A stretch of 64,000 bases of DNA from Mangifera indica (lineage: Eukaryota > Streptophyta > Magnoliopsida > Sapindales > Anacardiaceae), in the NCBI RefSeq assembly GCF_011075055.1, contig NC_058149.1, positions 8,624,449 through 8,688,448 of the forward strand, read 5' to 3'. The position numbers were made by a program, and so were the translations under genes. Under the pieces are notes generated by a model, which saw only the letters and a list, made by a program, of their open reading frames with translations, had not been told where the DNA came from and did not search any database. Of this stretch, positions 1 through 12,740 are shown one piece after another; position 1 is the stretch's first letter; every line of letters begins with the position of its first letter.

Positions 1-234
1 ATGGACATTTTCGGTTAACAATACAAATCATTAAATAACCCTAGGTCATGTTTTTAATTATACCATATTCATCCAATTCCTACCTAACATACAAGCACAT
101 ACTGATATCAAAACATCATCAAAGGCAACACAAAAGTCTATTGAAACATACCTAGATCACTCGAAAGTCGTTGAGTAGGGAATCACAACAAACACACATA
201 CACACACATACATATATAGACACATAAAAAAAAA
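1..234. other. gene-less left edge
   Basis: No coding potential was recognised. The last 45 bases become a CA/TA-rich simple sequence followed by a poly-A run that leads into the small inverted-repeat element starting near 235. Confidence 0.5.
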
Positions 235-391
235 AATAAAACTATGTGCATAACCCATGCACATAACTTTGTGCACAAACAATGATATGTCATCATGTGA
301 TTAGATATTATTTTATCTCTAATTTAAAACTATCCAATTACATAAGGATATATTATTGTTTGTACATAAAGTTGTGTACATAGTTTTACTC
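235..391. mobile_element. small MITE (ACTATGTGYACA family), copy 1
   Basis: Both ends read as inverted copies of a TAAAACTATGTGCATAAC-like sequence (left near 238, right ending near 391), around an AT-rich core containing a TGTCATNATGTGATTAG-like segment. The same family recurs at 29837-29982 and 62288-62468, where 9-bp target duplications are clear. Here the flanks have been eroded by simple repeats, so the ends are approximate and no duplication could be confirmed. It has no coding capacity and was presumably mobilised in trans. Confidence 0.6.
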
Positions 392-395
392 ATAT

Positions 396-440
396 ATGTG
401 TGTGTATGTGTGTGTCTATATATATATATATATATGTCTA

Positions 441-519
<79 letters not shown>

Positions 520-578
520 GTCTATATATGTATATATATATATGTCTATATATGTATATGTATATATATATATGTCTA

Positions 579-623
<45 letters not shown>

Positions 624-686
624 GTCTATATATGTATATATATATATGTATATATGTATATATGTATATGTATATATGTATATGTA

Positions 687-717
<31 letters not shown>

Positions 718-718
718 G
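396..718. repeat. TA/TATG microsatellite
   Basis: About 320 bases of TATATA interspersed with TATG and TCTA units. It keeps long reading frames open in several phases, encoding only Y/I/M/C/V-rich low-complexity peptides. It abuts the right end of the small MITE, so the repeat may have grown from the MITE's target or terminus. Confidence 0.95.
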
Positions 719-1414
719 AACCGTCATGTAAGGAAACAAAAACCACTTACAAATTTTTATACTGAATGAAACACAAATTCAAGTAATCATCGTAATACAC
801 TTAAACACAAACAGGAAGATCAAGGTCAATTCCTACTTACATTTTTGTTGAATCGACAAACACCTTAGGTTGGTGAGCAGATTACCTCTCTCTCTAATTT
901 TTGCTGTAAAAACCACACCAAAAGCCACTACCTAAAGCTGAAAATTGCAGAGTGAGATCCTTGTTCCCTTATAGACATAAAAATGTTAAACATAGTGGCA
1001 AAGCGTTATAGAAAGACCACTAGCATGTGACAAACAAGCTTACGAATGCACCCAATTATCCTATGCTTAGGTTTGTGTTAAGTTATATGCAAGAAAACCT
1101 ATCTTGAATCAAATTAAGATATAGTGTCAACTATTTAGAAACCATATCCTTGTAAACCTCAAATACTAGGGTTTGAATGGAAGCTAAAAATATTCTCGAA
1201 GTGTTTTCTCTTTTGGCATAATTGTGAAACATTTGAGGTAAAGGACATAAAGCTTAAGGGGTGTCATGGTTGCCTTGAATTTAGTATTTGACTTAAGTGG
1301 GGCTTCTAAGATAGTAGTTATTGATGTGTAGAGGAATGATTATATTTCAAATTGAAAGATCACATACATCGTTATTCGTTAGAGAATATGTTCTACAAAT
1401 ACTAAGGTTACCAT
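719..1414. other. gene-less stretch; left arm of repeat family A
   Basis: No gene was recognised. From about 1290 to 1414 the sequence is a diverged copy of the family-A repeat also seen at 11200-11300 and 12910-13000: an AAATTGAAAGATCACATACA motif followed by a TTCTACAAATACTAAGGTTAC-like stretch. At 1414 it is interrupted by the hAT element and resumes at 4167. Confidence 0.5.
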
Positions 1415-4166
1415 TAGACATGACAAATGAGTCAGGCCGACTTGCGACTTGACCCAAAGTGCAAAAACAATGGTCTGGCCTAGAAAGACAACCCACTATT
1501 GTAGTGGGTCGTACCAGGCCCATGGGCCTATAGGGTCAGGCCTTGGGTTTGGGCATTAAATTTGTGAGCTGACCTAACCCTGTCCAAACATTGTTCACTG
1601 AACTAAAAAAATAAAAAATTTAAATTTATTTAAATTTCTGGTATAACCCAGAACTACTTTTGCCATGAGTCATAATGGCTACTAATAGTAGTCATTCGCC
1701 TGTTAGTACTTATTGGGAAAAAGCTATTTCTTTTTCATTTTGAATTTCTTATATAAACCCCCTTCCCTTTTCCAAATTTCATATACACTCACACTCACAT
1801 TCTCAATCTCTTAATGTTTCATTATTCTCAATCTCATATTTTCTTATCAACTTTTATTTTAAAACTCTCTAAATTTGCAAAAGATAATTTTTTGTATTTA
1901 TAATTTCATTTTTATTTCAATTTTGTCAATCAATTATAATTTTTTGTTATAATTTAATTTATCAAAAATATTTTACAAATGAATCCAAGGTGAAATGATA
2001 TCAATACATTTAAATATTAATATATTGGTGTTGATGATATTATTGACGATCAATATGGAACAACTAGAGTACTAATAAGTGAAAGTGAGATAGTCACATG
2101 TTTGACAAAGACAAAAAGAAAGTAAAAGTTTATGGTGTGAGATCACTTCAATCAAATACAAGAAATGATAAAAGAAAAACTAATTCATTAAGCAGTGTAC
2201 AAACATTACGGTTCATGTTTAACAAGTGAAAGTTCGGGTGGCATAGGACATTTTCGCTGATATATTATTACTTATTATAAAAAGAATTATACATTAGCTT
2301 AGAGGGAAAAAACAAATTCTCTTCACCTAATCAAGATCCATTAGTCTTGGTGTCAGTGTAGCAAGAGGTCTAAGTGGTTCCAAACACATGGGAGAAATAT
2401 CCACTTTTATATATAATCAAATAAAAATGCGAGACTACATGGTCAGGTATGTTACTGCTTCTGACCAACCATTTTCTTGTGCTAAAGATGAAGTTTTAGA
2501 ATAGATGATATAGAATAGTGTTCAACGAGCATTTAAAAGAATTTCTATATCAACTTTTAGATAAGACATTTTTAGCAATTATGAATTACTAAAATTAAAA
2601 GTTATTAAAGAACTTAATAATTCTAATGGTGTAATTTCAATAACTTTATATTTATGAACAACTATAAATCAAGACATAAGGTACCTATATGTAACTGCCC
2701 ATTACATTAATTTTAATTGGTAGTTGTGCAAAAAAATTATTACATTTAGAAATTTAAAATATTCGTATAGTAGTCTTACAATTTATTGAGTATTAGCAAA
2801 TATTTTTTATGAATATAAAATTAATAATTTTATTTTTAACATGACTTTGAAGCATGCAAAAAAAACAAAGACAAAGTTATTAAAGTATTGTTTAATTATA
2901 TACTTATTCCATTTATTGTAATATTATTTTATATTATATGTGCATGTCATATGATTAATTTAATAATTCAAGATGGTTTGAGCATGACTAAAAATGAGTT
3001 GCATGCATTTCATTATCCCTATCATGTTTGTTGATATATGGGTATGAACGCTGATCTAAACATGTTCAGAAGAAGACAAACACCGATTTGGACTCATTCA
3101 AATGAATGTCAACTTGACACTTTCGTGGTTCTAATCTTCATTGAGAGATGTCGATCTTCTAAGAGAGAGAGTGTGTCTAGTCTACACTAGGACAGAGAGA
3201 ATGCCTGAAGGGAGAGAGACTAGGCTGAAAAAGGAAGCTGAAGACATTCTGGTGGCCGAAAAATGTGGGAAAACCTTAAGGGAAATAGTTACTTTTTAAA
3301 TCTTAATCATAGAAAAAATTGTTAATTTTCCAAACCAAGAGGTAGAAATGATATAAATTTTTAGGGTATTAAGGTTTAGTAGTAAAATGATAATTTTACC
3401 CTTACCTTTAACAGAAAATTGTAATAAAAGTTAGTCTATGGGTTGGTGTGTAGGTTTGAAATGCTACTGATGTATTTTTTAGAATGAGTTAAAACTTGAG
3501 TGGAAAATAGTTCTTTAGCCTTTTATAATTATATCAAAATTGAGCATTATCCAAAAATTGTTCAACGATATGGTGTGAAAAAATTAGATGTTTTGGCATA
3601 GTGGAAAGAAAAGGGAAAAAGGTTTCCTGTGATTTTCGTCATGACCCAAGATCTACTAACCTCTTTAGTGTCGATTATAACATCAGAATCCACTTTTAAT
3701 GTAGGTGGATGCATGCTAGATGATAGATGATCCAATTTACACCTAAACATGATCGAGACAATCATGTTTATAAAAGATTGGGTTAAAACTAATTTCAAAT
3801 TACAAAATCAAGTCTTAGAAGATATCTTTGAAAAATTTAAGAATTTGGATATTGAGGACTAGTAGATGGATGGTACATATATCATATTTATATTTGTAAT
3901 TCTACAGTATGTAAATTAAGTTATTTGTACTATATTATAATATTTTTTATCATATAACCGCAGTTTTCCTCCACTGTAAGTGAAGGATTATCAATAAAAT
4001 ATTTAGGGTATTGCACTCAGTTTTAATAATTAGAAAATTATTTGTGTTTAAATTTTTATTTAAAAAAATTTAAAATCTTTTTTAAACGAGCTGACCTGGA
4101 GACTTTGGGTATTTTTCAAGCTGACTTGACCCAAAGGCCCACAACTGTGTGGGCTTGACGCCTCTA
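1415..4166 (+). mobile_element. degenerate hAT DNA transposon
   Basis: The left terminus begins TAGACATGACAAATGAGTCA and the right terminus ends in an inverse of the same type, GGGCTTGACGCCTCTA. Both sub-terminal regions carry the GACTTGACCCAAAG/GGCCCA motifs typical of plant hAT ends. The flanks are GTTACCAT (1407-1414) and GTTACAAT (4167-4174), an 8-bp target duplication with one mismatch, as expected for hAT. The interrupted host sequence is the family-A repeat, and the two unoccupied copies in this window (around 11290 and 12995) show the empty site. The interior holds scrambled transposase coding sequence, and its 3' half contains a piece resembling the right half of the LTIR elements (about 3255-3519). 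The left end of a related element is at 25345. Confidence 0.8.
2100..3030 (+). pseudogene. hAT (RICESLEEPER-like) transposase remnant
   Basis: Short islands in shifting plus-strand frames resemble plant hAT transposases. They are a BED-like start reading VWDHFNQIQE near 2136, NQIKMRDYMVRYVTASDQPF near 2416-2475, a VQRAFKRISISTF island near 2520, and YLYVTAHYINFNW near 2685-2720 (compare the family's YICVTAHFID-type block). Stops and frameshifts separate every island, and the catalytic and C-terminal dimerisation blocks are not recognisable. It lies inside the element bounded by hAT ends and an 8-bp duplication, which supports its identity. It is dead. Confidence 0.6.
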
Positions 4167-4174
4167 GTTACAAT

Positions 4175-4640
4175 TTATGTGAATTCCTATAGCGGGCCAA
4201 TCCTTTAAACATGTAATTGGCATGCACTCATTTGTTGCACCAACTTGACACCAATAATCTTAATACGTGAAATCTATTATTACCTTTTAGTAAAGTCATT
4301 CAACACGATGATAGTTTTACTATATTATTTGTGTCATTGATCATGGTAATATTAGGGCTCCAAAAATTTTTATCTTGACCTCTTTATGTGCACATAGGAT
4401 CGTCGTGATTAAATTACACATTGATCCCCTCATCAATGTTTTACCTATCTAAGAATATTATCTTGGCATCAGTGTAAACATATGCACTTACAAATAAAGA
4501 ATGCATCTAGAAGTTGTATAAATATGACTTAACATGGATTTATATCATCAAGATAATTGGCTCTATAACACCAGCTAACACAACTCTTGCTATCGATAAA
4601 GTAGATATTACACATGCACTCAATCATGTCTCTAACTAAA
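4175..4640. repeat. repeat family A, copy 1 (right arm)
   Basis: This continues the repeat split by the hAT insertion. It parallels 11290-11760 base by base, with shared landmarks GACACCAATAATCTTAATAC, CATTCAACA, a GGTAATATTAGGGCTC block and TGTAAACATATGCAC. The class is unknown: no coding sequence was seen, and it could be part of a retrotransposon LTR or untranslated region. Reverse-oriented relatives lie at 24000-24500 and 25614-26000. Confidence 0.6.
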
Positions 4641-6605
4641 TCTATCTTCTCTTTAGCAAATAAGTTTCATAATTTGTTTAGTGAGACACAACACTATTGA
4701 TCATTCAATTTTTATTTGGTTGAATTGTACCCTTTATTTTGTCAAAAGAGGTTGAAACGAATAAGGGCTTAATTGAGCCCATAGTGATGGAAGACTTCAT
4801 AATTATATTTTGATTTAACATTTAATCTAAGGGATTTTATTTGAATTTGATTCTATGGTCTCATTGTTATTTCATTTTTTCATGCAATTTTAGATTTATT
4901 TGTTAAACTTAAATATGCATACTAAGCAGATTATACGTGTTAATACATGACCTTACTAATATCAATTCCCTCAAGCCTTGATAGGCTAACAAGGTCAACC
5001 TAAGGCCTCGCTCTTTATTGCTCATCTTCTTGGGTGTTCAAGAAAGTTGATTGTCTTTCTTTGGTTTTTCAATTACATTACATTAATTTCTCCCCAATCC
5101 TATTTTTACATTGATAAAATAAGAAATCTTGAGTTACATTCAAGAAGAGTAAGATGAGAAAAGAAATATAATAAAAAATTTAGTAAGGCAAATCACCCAA
5201 ACTCTATTTTAATTTTTAAAACATTCAAACCCAATAAAATAATAAAATAATTACATTGAACATCTATAGGTCTTTGGCTTATGTATCATGCACCATACAC
5301 AACATGTTATTAAACTGCACATAATTTATTTAAGTCTTTGTTAATTAGTTTGTTTATTTTCAATTTGATTTTTCAAGTTTGCATAATTTAATAAGCAACC
5401 CTTTAGTACGAAAATTTTAATTTGTTTCTAATCATGTGATTATGCAAATTCAGGTAACTAGTTTTTCAGTCACAACAAACATGTTGAAGACATACATAAC
5501 CATTTATTACGTTTCGAACCTTCACATGCTAACAAAAAAACTTCAAAATCAATACTATAAAAAATTTTGTTGACCAATGCAAAGATGAACTAGTTGACTG
5601 ATTTGTTCGACCAAAAAAGATTTAGCTCTTGTTTGAACCAATAGATCAATTTAAGATTCAAACAATTAGATTTTTGGTTTTTGAAATTTCACTATTACAT
5701 ATTTTTTTTGAAAATTTGGTCATACCAACATGATCTGATGGGTTTTAAGGGCATGACATGCCCTCTCATGGTTCTATAACATCTCAAGAGACATCTTATT
5801 ATCAATTGTTGTGTAAAAAATTATACAATACCGTGAGATCTCATGTGGCGACACGAGACTAGATGGTATTTAATACAATCAAATTGATTCATTCAACAAT
5901 ACAAATTAAATTCGAATAAACCAAATTCAAAATTAAAATTAAATAAATCTAATTATGTTACTATGGTTATACAATAAATCTAAATGTACTCAATGATCAT
6001 TCAAACAAGGTATTGCATGTTATTTAGATCACAAATTAGTCCTTTAGGATCAAGAGAACCTTACACATGCAATTTTTGATAGTTTAAAACATTATAGATG
6101 TGTTTAAAGTATGATACATGTTTTCTTCATTTATAAACAAAACCACTTCTTGCCCAAATGGAGGCACTACAACACCAGAAACAATGGGAGGGTGTTAAGA
6201 TAGTCTCACAAGTGCCAGTCCATATATTCAAATGAGTATTTTGTGATTTTGTGTGAGAAATAGATTGCAAGAATAATTTTCTCTCTATTATGCAAAAGCC
6301 AACTAGGATAGGATTTTATAAGAATGTGTTCAATTTATATAAAACATTCTTATAGCCCTAATCAACCATATTAGACTCCACACCCCTAACTTTTAGGCTA
6401 ATAAACTTTGGAGGCAAACTATTTTGTTCTCTCAAGTAGACCCAACAACTTGTTTTATATTTATAAATCAAGATATGTTAATAGTTATTGAAATTAGGCT
6501 AAAACACTTTCGCCCCAAACCTTTAGTGATTAAAATCATTATTAATCTATAATTAATCATTTGCTTTATTCATATATTATGAGCAATTTCTACCAAGATA
6601 TCATG
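4640..6605. other. gene-less AT-rich stretch
   Basis: No protein family, RNA gene or clear repeat boundary was recognised. The sequence is AT-rich with frequent stops in all frames. It ends at the TGTAACATCC terminus of the Ty3/gypsy LTR at 6606. Confidence 0.4.
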
Positions 6606-8913
6606 TGTAACATCCCTCCCTAGAAGTACTACCCACCGAAGGAGAAATGTTACGAATTAATATTCGGAGCGTCTATATTTTTTTTTCTTTTTAAAAATAC
6701 TTTAAAATAAACGCATCATTAAAAGTGTTTAGGAAGTATTCCAAGAAAACTGAAAATCTGGAAGCGAACAAAAGATGTATATACTCATATAAAAAACTCA
6801 TCTGAAAGCATCTGAAAATAGGGAGTAATCATATGCAACTGTACCATAACCTCAAAAAGTCAAAAGTCGACAAGAACATGTCACTGTATGCATGTAATAT
6901 AAACCAGAGATAACCTGCTCCAATAGGATCTACCTACGCTGACCTGACCCTGCCTCGCAGCTACCTCGATCACCTATACCTGCAATCAGGAAAGAAAAGG
7001 GAGTGAGTGATAAGAACACTCAGTAAGGGGAAAGAATCAAGTAAACTATATCTTTTCCTGTTCTAACTCACTTTCGGGACTCAACCTCACATCATAACCT
7101 CTATAAGAGATTGAGGGGGTAATCTAGTTCATTCTTTACTATTTGGGTCATATTTTGTCTCATCTGGTGTCTATTTGATACTTTTTGGAAGCTAACTATA
7201 GAGATTTGACACTTCTCTAAGCTCAAGCTCTCTTTCTTTCATTACGCTATTTCTGAATCTGAATTGAGCTCTACTGCGAGCAGACCCTACTAGGGGTCTA
7301 TGTCCTATTACAGACGTGTCCTACTGCGGACGTGTCCTACTGCGGACGTGCCCTACTACAGGCGGTGTAGTGTAAAATGCTCCCTCATAGTTTATAGCAT
7401 GCATACGGGTCTTATATCTTACTAATTTTACTTCAATTTAAATTTATTCATAACTCACCAGACATTACTCTTGGGACGACCCCTAAATCTTGAGCCTCAA
7501 ATTCCTTTTCTTGTTTTTCTTTCTTTTTCTTTTTTTTTTCTTTTTTTTTTCTGTCCTTTCTTTTCTTTCTTCTTCATTTCTTTCTTCCTTTCTTTCTTTC
7601 TTTCTTTCTTTCCTGCCCAAAACTACGAAATACTATTCACAGAACAGTCATTTAGCAGGGCAGCCTTCTTTTTCATACAATTTAACAGCCCAAACGGTTT
7701 CTAATTCATACAAGTTATATATAATTGAAAAGAAGATTCAAAGATATTTCCAAAAAGCTATAATAGCACTCATAATTCAATATATAAGGCAGTCAAAACG
7801 TGAGATAAACTCAGTGACAAAAACTGCCTCCTCTGTTTATTTGGTAAAGCAGTCCTTGTGGTTCATGCAATATTTAACAATCCAAATGATTCTCAATTCA
7901 TGCAAGCTATATATCAATGAAAATAGAATTCAAAGGGCTTTCCAACGAGATATAATAGCACTCATAATTCCATAGATAAGGCAGTCAAAACGTGAGATAA
8001 ACTCAGTGACAAAACTGCCTCCTCTGTTTGTTTAGTAAACCAGTCCTTTTGGTTCATTCAAATATTTAACAGTACAAATGATCTCTAATCCATGCAAGCT
8101 ATATATCATTGGAAAGAGGATTCAAAGAGTTTTCCAACAAGATATAATAGCACTCATAATTCATCAAATAAGGCAGCCAAAACATGGGACGAACTCAGTG
8201 GCAAAAACTGTAAATATCATACAACTTTCTGCCATGAACAAAATAACACACATAGACATCCCAAATGGCAAAACAACATTCCTCAACTTCAAATTCATCA
8301 TTTATAACATAGATCCAAGGAACCAAAAGCCTAAAACATGCAACATATCAAGGAGGATACCCCTTACCTTGTTTTAAGCCAAATCTTTGCAAGTTGGTTT
8401 CCTTCTCTTTGTTTTGTTTCCTTTATCACCAAGATCACTTTAAATTAATACCAAAACACATTAACATATTCACATAACATGCATATAAACTTAGATAAAA
8501 GGAGAAGGGAGGAGATCTTTGGTTACCAAAGCTTCCAAGTGCTTCCTTTTCTTTTCTTTTCTTTTCTTTCTTCTCTTCCAAGCATCCAAGTTCTTTCTAA
8601 AAAATGAAGAAAACAAGCATGAAGAGGCTGATTTTTCTGGAAGGGCGGAAGAAATGATGGGAAAATGGTATGAGATGCCTTTTTTTGACTTTTCTCTCCC
8701 TTTATCTAAGTTTTATCTCCTTTTTTCTCTTTTTCTCTTTTTTTTTGGTCTTTTTTTTGTATTTATATATATATATATATATATATATAGTTATTTATAC
8801 ATGTATATATATATATAAACACACCCATACATATATATATTTAAAATGGAAAAAATCTCAAAACAAGGTCAAAAGACATAATTACCCCTAGAATATACCT
8901 GAGGGTATTATAA
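6606..8913 (-). mobile_element. 3' LTR of Tekay/Del-like Ty3/gypsy element
   Basis: On the minus strand the LTR starts near 8913 with TTATAATACCC (a mutated form of the usual TGTAATACCC start). It directly follows a polypurine tract (GAGGGGGGAAGAG on the minus strand, 8914-8930), and it ends near 6606 with GGGATGTTACA. The length of about 2.3 kb fits the long LTRs of this clade. It includes a pyrimidine tract (7505-7612), three internal tandem repeats (7660-8215) and a TA run near 8765. No 5' LTR is present in the window; the element is cut off near 10.73 kb. Confidence 0.7.
7660..8215. repeat. three tandem ~190-bp repeats inside the LTR
   Basis: The phrase ATAGCACTCATAATTC followed by AAGGCAGTCAAAACGTGAGA recurs near 7765, 7950 and 8142. 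Each repeat is preceded by a GCAAGCTATATATCA-type block and followed by AACTCAGTGACAAAAACTGC. Units are about 185-193 bp and diverged from each other. Subrepeats of this kind are common in LTR U3 regions. Confidence 0.85.
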
Positions 8914-9149
8914 CTCTTCCCCCCTCACAAGAATTCCGTCCTCGGAATTCACAAAAACAACTCTAGATACTTCTCCTTCATGGTTTGCTCCATTTCCCAG
9001 GTAGCCTTCTCTCTCTTCTGGTTTCTCCATAAGACTTTTACTAGAGGAATCTATCGGTTCCTTAGTTGCTTAATTCTTCTGTCAAGTATCTGAATCGGTC
9101 TTTCTTCATAACTAAGGTCTTCTGATAACTAAATATCCTCAGTATTCAT

Positions 9150-10735
9150 GACCTAGGAATGATCACCAAGGCATTTCCTCAACGATGAGACATGAAATAC
9201 ATAATGAATCCGGTCCATACTCACTAGTAAGACCAATCTGTAAACCACTTTACCAACTCTCTCAATTATCTCATATGGACCAATAAATCTGGGAGTTAGT
9301 TTTCCCTTCTTTCCGAATCTCATCAAATGCTTGAATGGAGCAAACTTTATAAATATAAATTCACCTACATTGAATTCCAAGTCTCGACGTCGATGATCTG
9401 CATAGCTTTTCTGTCGATCCTGGGCCTGTTTTATTCTCTATCTGATCAGTTTGACATCATCAATCATTTTCTGGGTCAACTCAAGCCCAAGGGATCGGGA
9501 TAACACATCTCTCTCTCCTATCTCATCCTAGTGAAGAGGAGAACGACACCTCCTACCATATAATGCCTCATAAGGTGTCATCTAAATTGTCGCCTAGTAG
9601 CTATTATTGTAAGCAAACTCCACTAAGGGCAACATTTCTACCCACGTAACTTTATGATCCAAGCAACATGCTCTCAACATGTCTTCCAAAATTTGATTAA
9701 CCCTCTTCGTCTGACCATCTATTTGAGGATGATAGGTTATACTAAATGTCAAATTAGTACCGAAGGATCTTTGGAGACTCTTCCAGAAAGCTGATACAAA
9801 TCTCGTATCACGATCAGATACTATGGTCTTGGGTATCCCATGTAATCTAATAATCTCCCTAATATATAATCTCCCTAGTTGATCTGTGGTAGTAGTATCT
9901 TTGATGGGCAGGAAATGAGCTGACTTGGTTAATCTATCAACAATCACCCAGATAGCATTACATCCATTCTGTACTCTAGGGAGTCCACTGATGAAGTCCA
10001 TGGAGATATGCTCCCATTTCCATTCTGGAATAGGCAGAGGCTGAAGCAACCCTGAAGGTCTCTGGTGTTCAGTCTTAATTTGCTGACAGGTGAGACATCT
10101 GGTAACAAACTCACCTATATCCTTTTTCATGCCTAACCACCAAAAATATCTTTTTAAATCCTGATACATCTTTACACCCCCAAGGTGGGCAGTGTAAAGA
10201 GAACTATGAGCCTCAGTAAGAATTTTCTGTCTCAAATCAGTTATCTGGGGAACATATACTCGATCTCTAAATTTGAGAATTTCATTCGATACTTGAAAGT
10301 CTATCTCAAGACCCTCTTGAACCTTTTGAATTTTCTATTGACACCATTTATCTTGTGTCTGAGCCTCTCGAATCTCATCTATGAGAGTGGGTTGAATCTC
10401 TAACCTGGCGAGGGCCCCAATCACAAGCTCAATCTGTTCTCGGTCCATCTCTCTCTGAATTTCTCTTTGGACCGTCAATTGTGATATCATCACATTTCTA
10501 CTGAGGGCATCTGCAACTACATTAGCCTTGCTTGGATGGTACTTAATATCACAGTCATAGTCTTTTACTAACTCGAGCCATCACCTCTGTCTCATATTTA
10601 ACTCTTTCTGAGTGAAGAAATATTTGAGGCTCTTATGGTCAGTATAAATATTACATCTTACCCCATACAAATAGTGTCTCCAGATTTTCAAAGCAAAAAT
10701 CACTAGAGTGATAAATCTTGTATATTGACATAACT
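9150..10735 (-). pseudogene. Ty3/gypsy pol remnant: RNase H end and integrase
   Basis: Reading down from 10.73 kb, degraded RNase H comes first (10.5-10.73 kb). A largely open stretch follows at 10235-9594. It carries the integrase HHCC zinc finger (H-x5-H seen as AHLGGVKMYQ with LTCQQIK) and the DDE core: D in SMDFISGLP, D in VSDRDTRF, and the block TYHPQIDGQTKRVNQILED. Stops then interrupt it before the integrase C-terminal domain (9380-9153: KLTPRFIGPYEIIERVGKV, with HYVFHVSSLRKC). Gag, protease and most of RT are missing. The residue pattern fits the Tekay/Del clade of chromoviruses. It is non-functional and is followed by the polypurine tract and LTR. Confidence 0.85.
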
Positions 10736-12740
10736 AAACTATGCGGTGAGAAATTTTCCCTCGTACCCCAGAGTGATAAATCTTGTATTGATCCATTATA
10801 ACTTTGATATGCTTCTTGACAAGGCTGGATTCAAGCCAAGCTAAGCTCGAGCTCTGTCAGATTTGCATATAATAGAGCTCGAGCTCAGGCTCATCAAGCT
10901 CATTACAACTAAGCTTGAATTCTACTCGAGTTCAACTGGGCTCATTTTGAGCTTGAGTTTTTAACTAACTTGTTATTAAAATGACGTCATTTTAATATAT
11001 ATTAGTCAAAACAACGTTGTTTTGTATCAAAATTTTTAACTCGCGAGCTCAAGCTCGCTCGAGCTTGTTTCAAGCTCGTTCAAACTGAGCTTAGACTCAA
11101 ACGAGCTTGGTTCAAATTTAGCCTTGCTTCTTGACATAATCAACAACTATCATACTAATAGCCTTGAGAAAAGTTATATTAAGTTGGCATCAAACTAGGC
11201 TAATTGGTAGACATGGCGTTTTGGTGATCTCAAATCAAAGGATCATATGCACTACCGTCTATTAGAAGATTTATTTCACAGATATTAGGATTACAATCTA
11301 TGTGGAATCCTTTGATGGGTTAGTCTAATGAACATACAACAAACATGCACCCATTATTACACTAAATTAACACCAACAATCTTAATGCATTATATCTAAT
11401 GTCACATTTTGATAGGATCATTCAACAATATGATTGTTTTACCATATTGTTTGTGCCCTCGATTAGGATAATACTAGGGCTATTGACTTTTTAGATTAGC
11501 CACCATACGTGCTTATAAGGTTTTCATAATTAAGTTACATGTTAATCTCCTTGTTATGGTTCTACAAATTGAAAGGCATTCATCTTGGCATACATGTAAA
11601 CATATGCACATATAGATAAAGTGTGACACTTGAAGTTGTGTAAATATGACTTAACATAAATTTATATCATTGAGAAATTGAGTCTAGAGTACTAACTCTA
11701 ATACTGATATGTCATTTTCACATATCCCCTCCTTATAGGATAAAAATCATGGAACAATTTTTTAGATTCATCTTCCAACCATTCAATCAAAAATAAACCA
11801 AGAAAATTGCAAAATTCTATCCTGTTTCATGGAATATTGAGAGAATTTGTTTTAGAATTTTTTTCACCCTATTACATTTTTTAAGCTTTTACCCCTATTA
11901 CATATACTTCCAATCACTCAACTACTCTTGCTTCTTTAAGTGTTTAGAGAGAAACATGTAGCTTTTTTCTCTATTTCTTGTTTTACCATCTTAGTAACTT
12001 TCAGCTTCTTGCTTCAACTAAATTTTTTTCACCTCCTGTACTTCTCTTCTTGCAATTTTAGTTTCTTTTTTAATTTATGCTTATTGTTTGGATCTATTTT
12101 TTCTTTTGCAACAAATTCTTTTCGACCACTTCTATTTTCTTCATTTTGTCAACATACTACCTTTGCACATTTTCTTATTCCAGTTCAAGTGAATTCAACA
12201 AGCTTTTCAAATAGCATTCTTCTTCTACAATTTGTTATAATGTCTTTGTAGCTTTATCATTGAAAGAGTATAGTCAGACAGTTCGAAAGGGCATTAAAAA
12301 GGAGTAGAGAATGAAATTAGTAAGGACTTTCAAAGAAAATGAATTGGGGTTGGGTTTATATATTAATGGTATTTTGGTAATTATATAATAATAGGTAATG
12401 ATTATTTAAGTAACTTAGGCAAGACAATGGGTTTGGGTAGGGATAGGACAAGGAAATTCGTGTCTCTATTTACGTTGCAAGGATTTTTTTTTTTATCCTT
12501 ATCCTCATCTATTTTAGGATATCCTTTTTCCATACTAGGCGAGGTGGCACAAAGACCTAACTTTTAGGATCAAACTATTATCCCTAATTATTCACATGAG
12601 ATTTAGATGCCTTCTTGAAGCACTTCATTATCATTTAAATTTGGTATTGATTATCTAATTTAAGCACCAACTCAAGCTATCCAAATATAAGCCACGTGGA
12701 TCAAGCACCAACCCGTTCCTACTATCACTACAAATTTTAG
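10720..12740. repeat. tandem duplication unit 1 (repeat family A, copy 2)
   Basis: This begins with TAACTAAACTATGCGGTGAG and is repeated from 12741 onward. It is interrupted by a 307-bp hAT MITE (10820-11126). Compared with unit 2 it keeps about 0.9 kb (roughly 11345-12225) that unit 2 lacks. No coding function is evident; the open frame at 11940-12251 is F/L/S-rich, in pyrimidine-rich sequence, and is not convincing. Confidence 0.7.
10820..11126. mobile_element. hAT-type MITE, copy 1 (GAGCTCGAG-rich)
   Basis: The ends are CAAGGCTGGATTCAAGCC and the inverse of CAAGGCTAAATTTGAACC. It is flanked by perfect 8-bp duplications CTTCTTGA (10812-10819 and 11127-11134). The arms consist of degenerate GAGCTCGAGCTTG repeats. 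The centre carries paired ACGTCATTTT/ACGTTGTTTTG motifs. The empty site is present in the duplicated copy at 12832-12839, where CTTCTTGA occurs once. It has no coding capacity. Confidence 0.92.

Noticed and set aside
356..769. Three overlapping open frames of 107-137 codons on the plus strand
   Set aside because: They are translations of the TA/TATG microsatellite in three phases, giving only Y/I/M/V/C runs.
7471..7975. Open frames encoding F/S/L-rich peptides
   Set aside because: They come from a TTTCTTTC pyrimidine tract and tandem repeats within the retrotransposon LTR.
8519..8891. Plus-strand frames of 99 and 73 codons
   Set aside because: They are opposite to the retroelement, in pyrimidine- and TA-rich LTR sequence, with no family resemblance.
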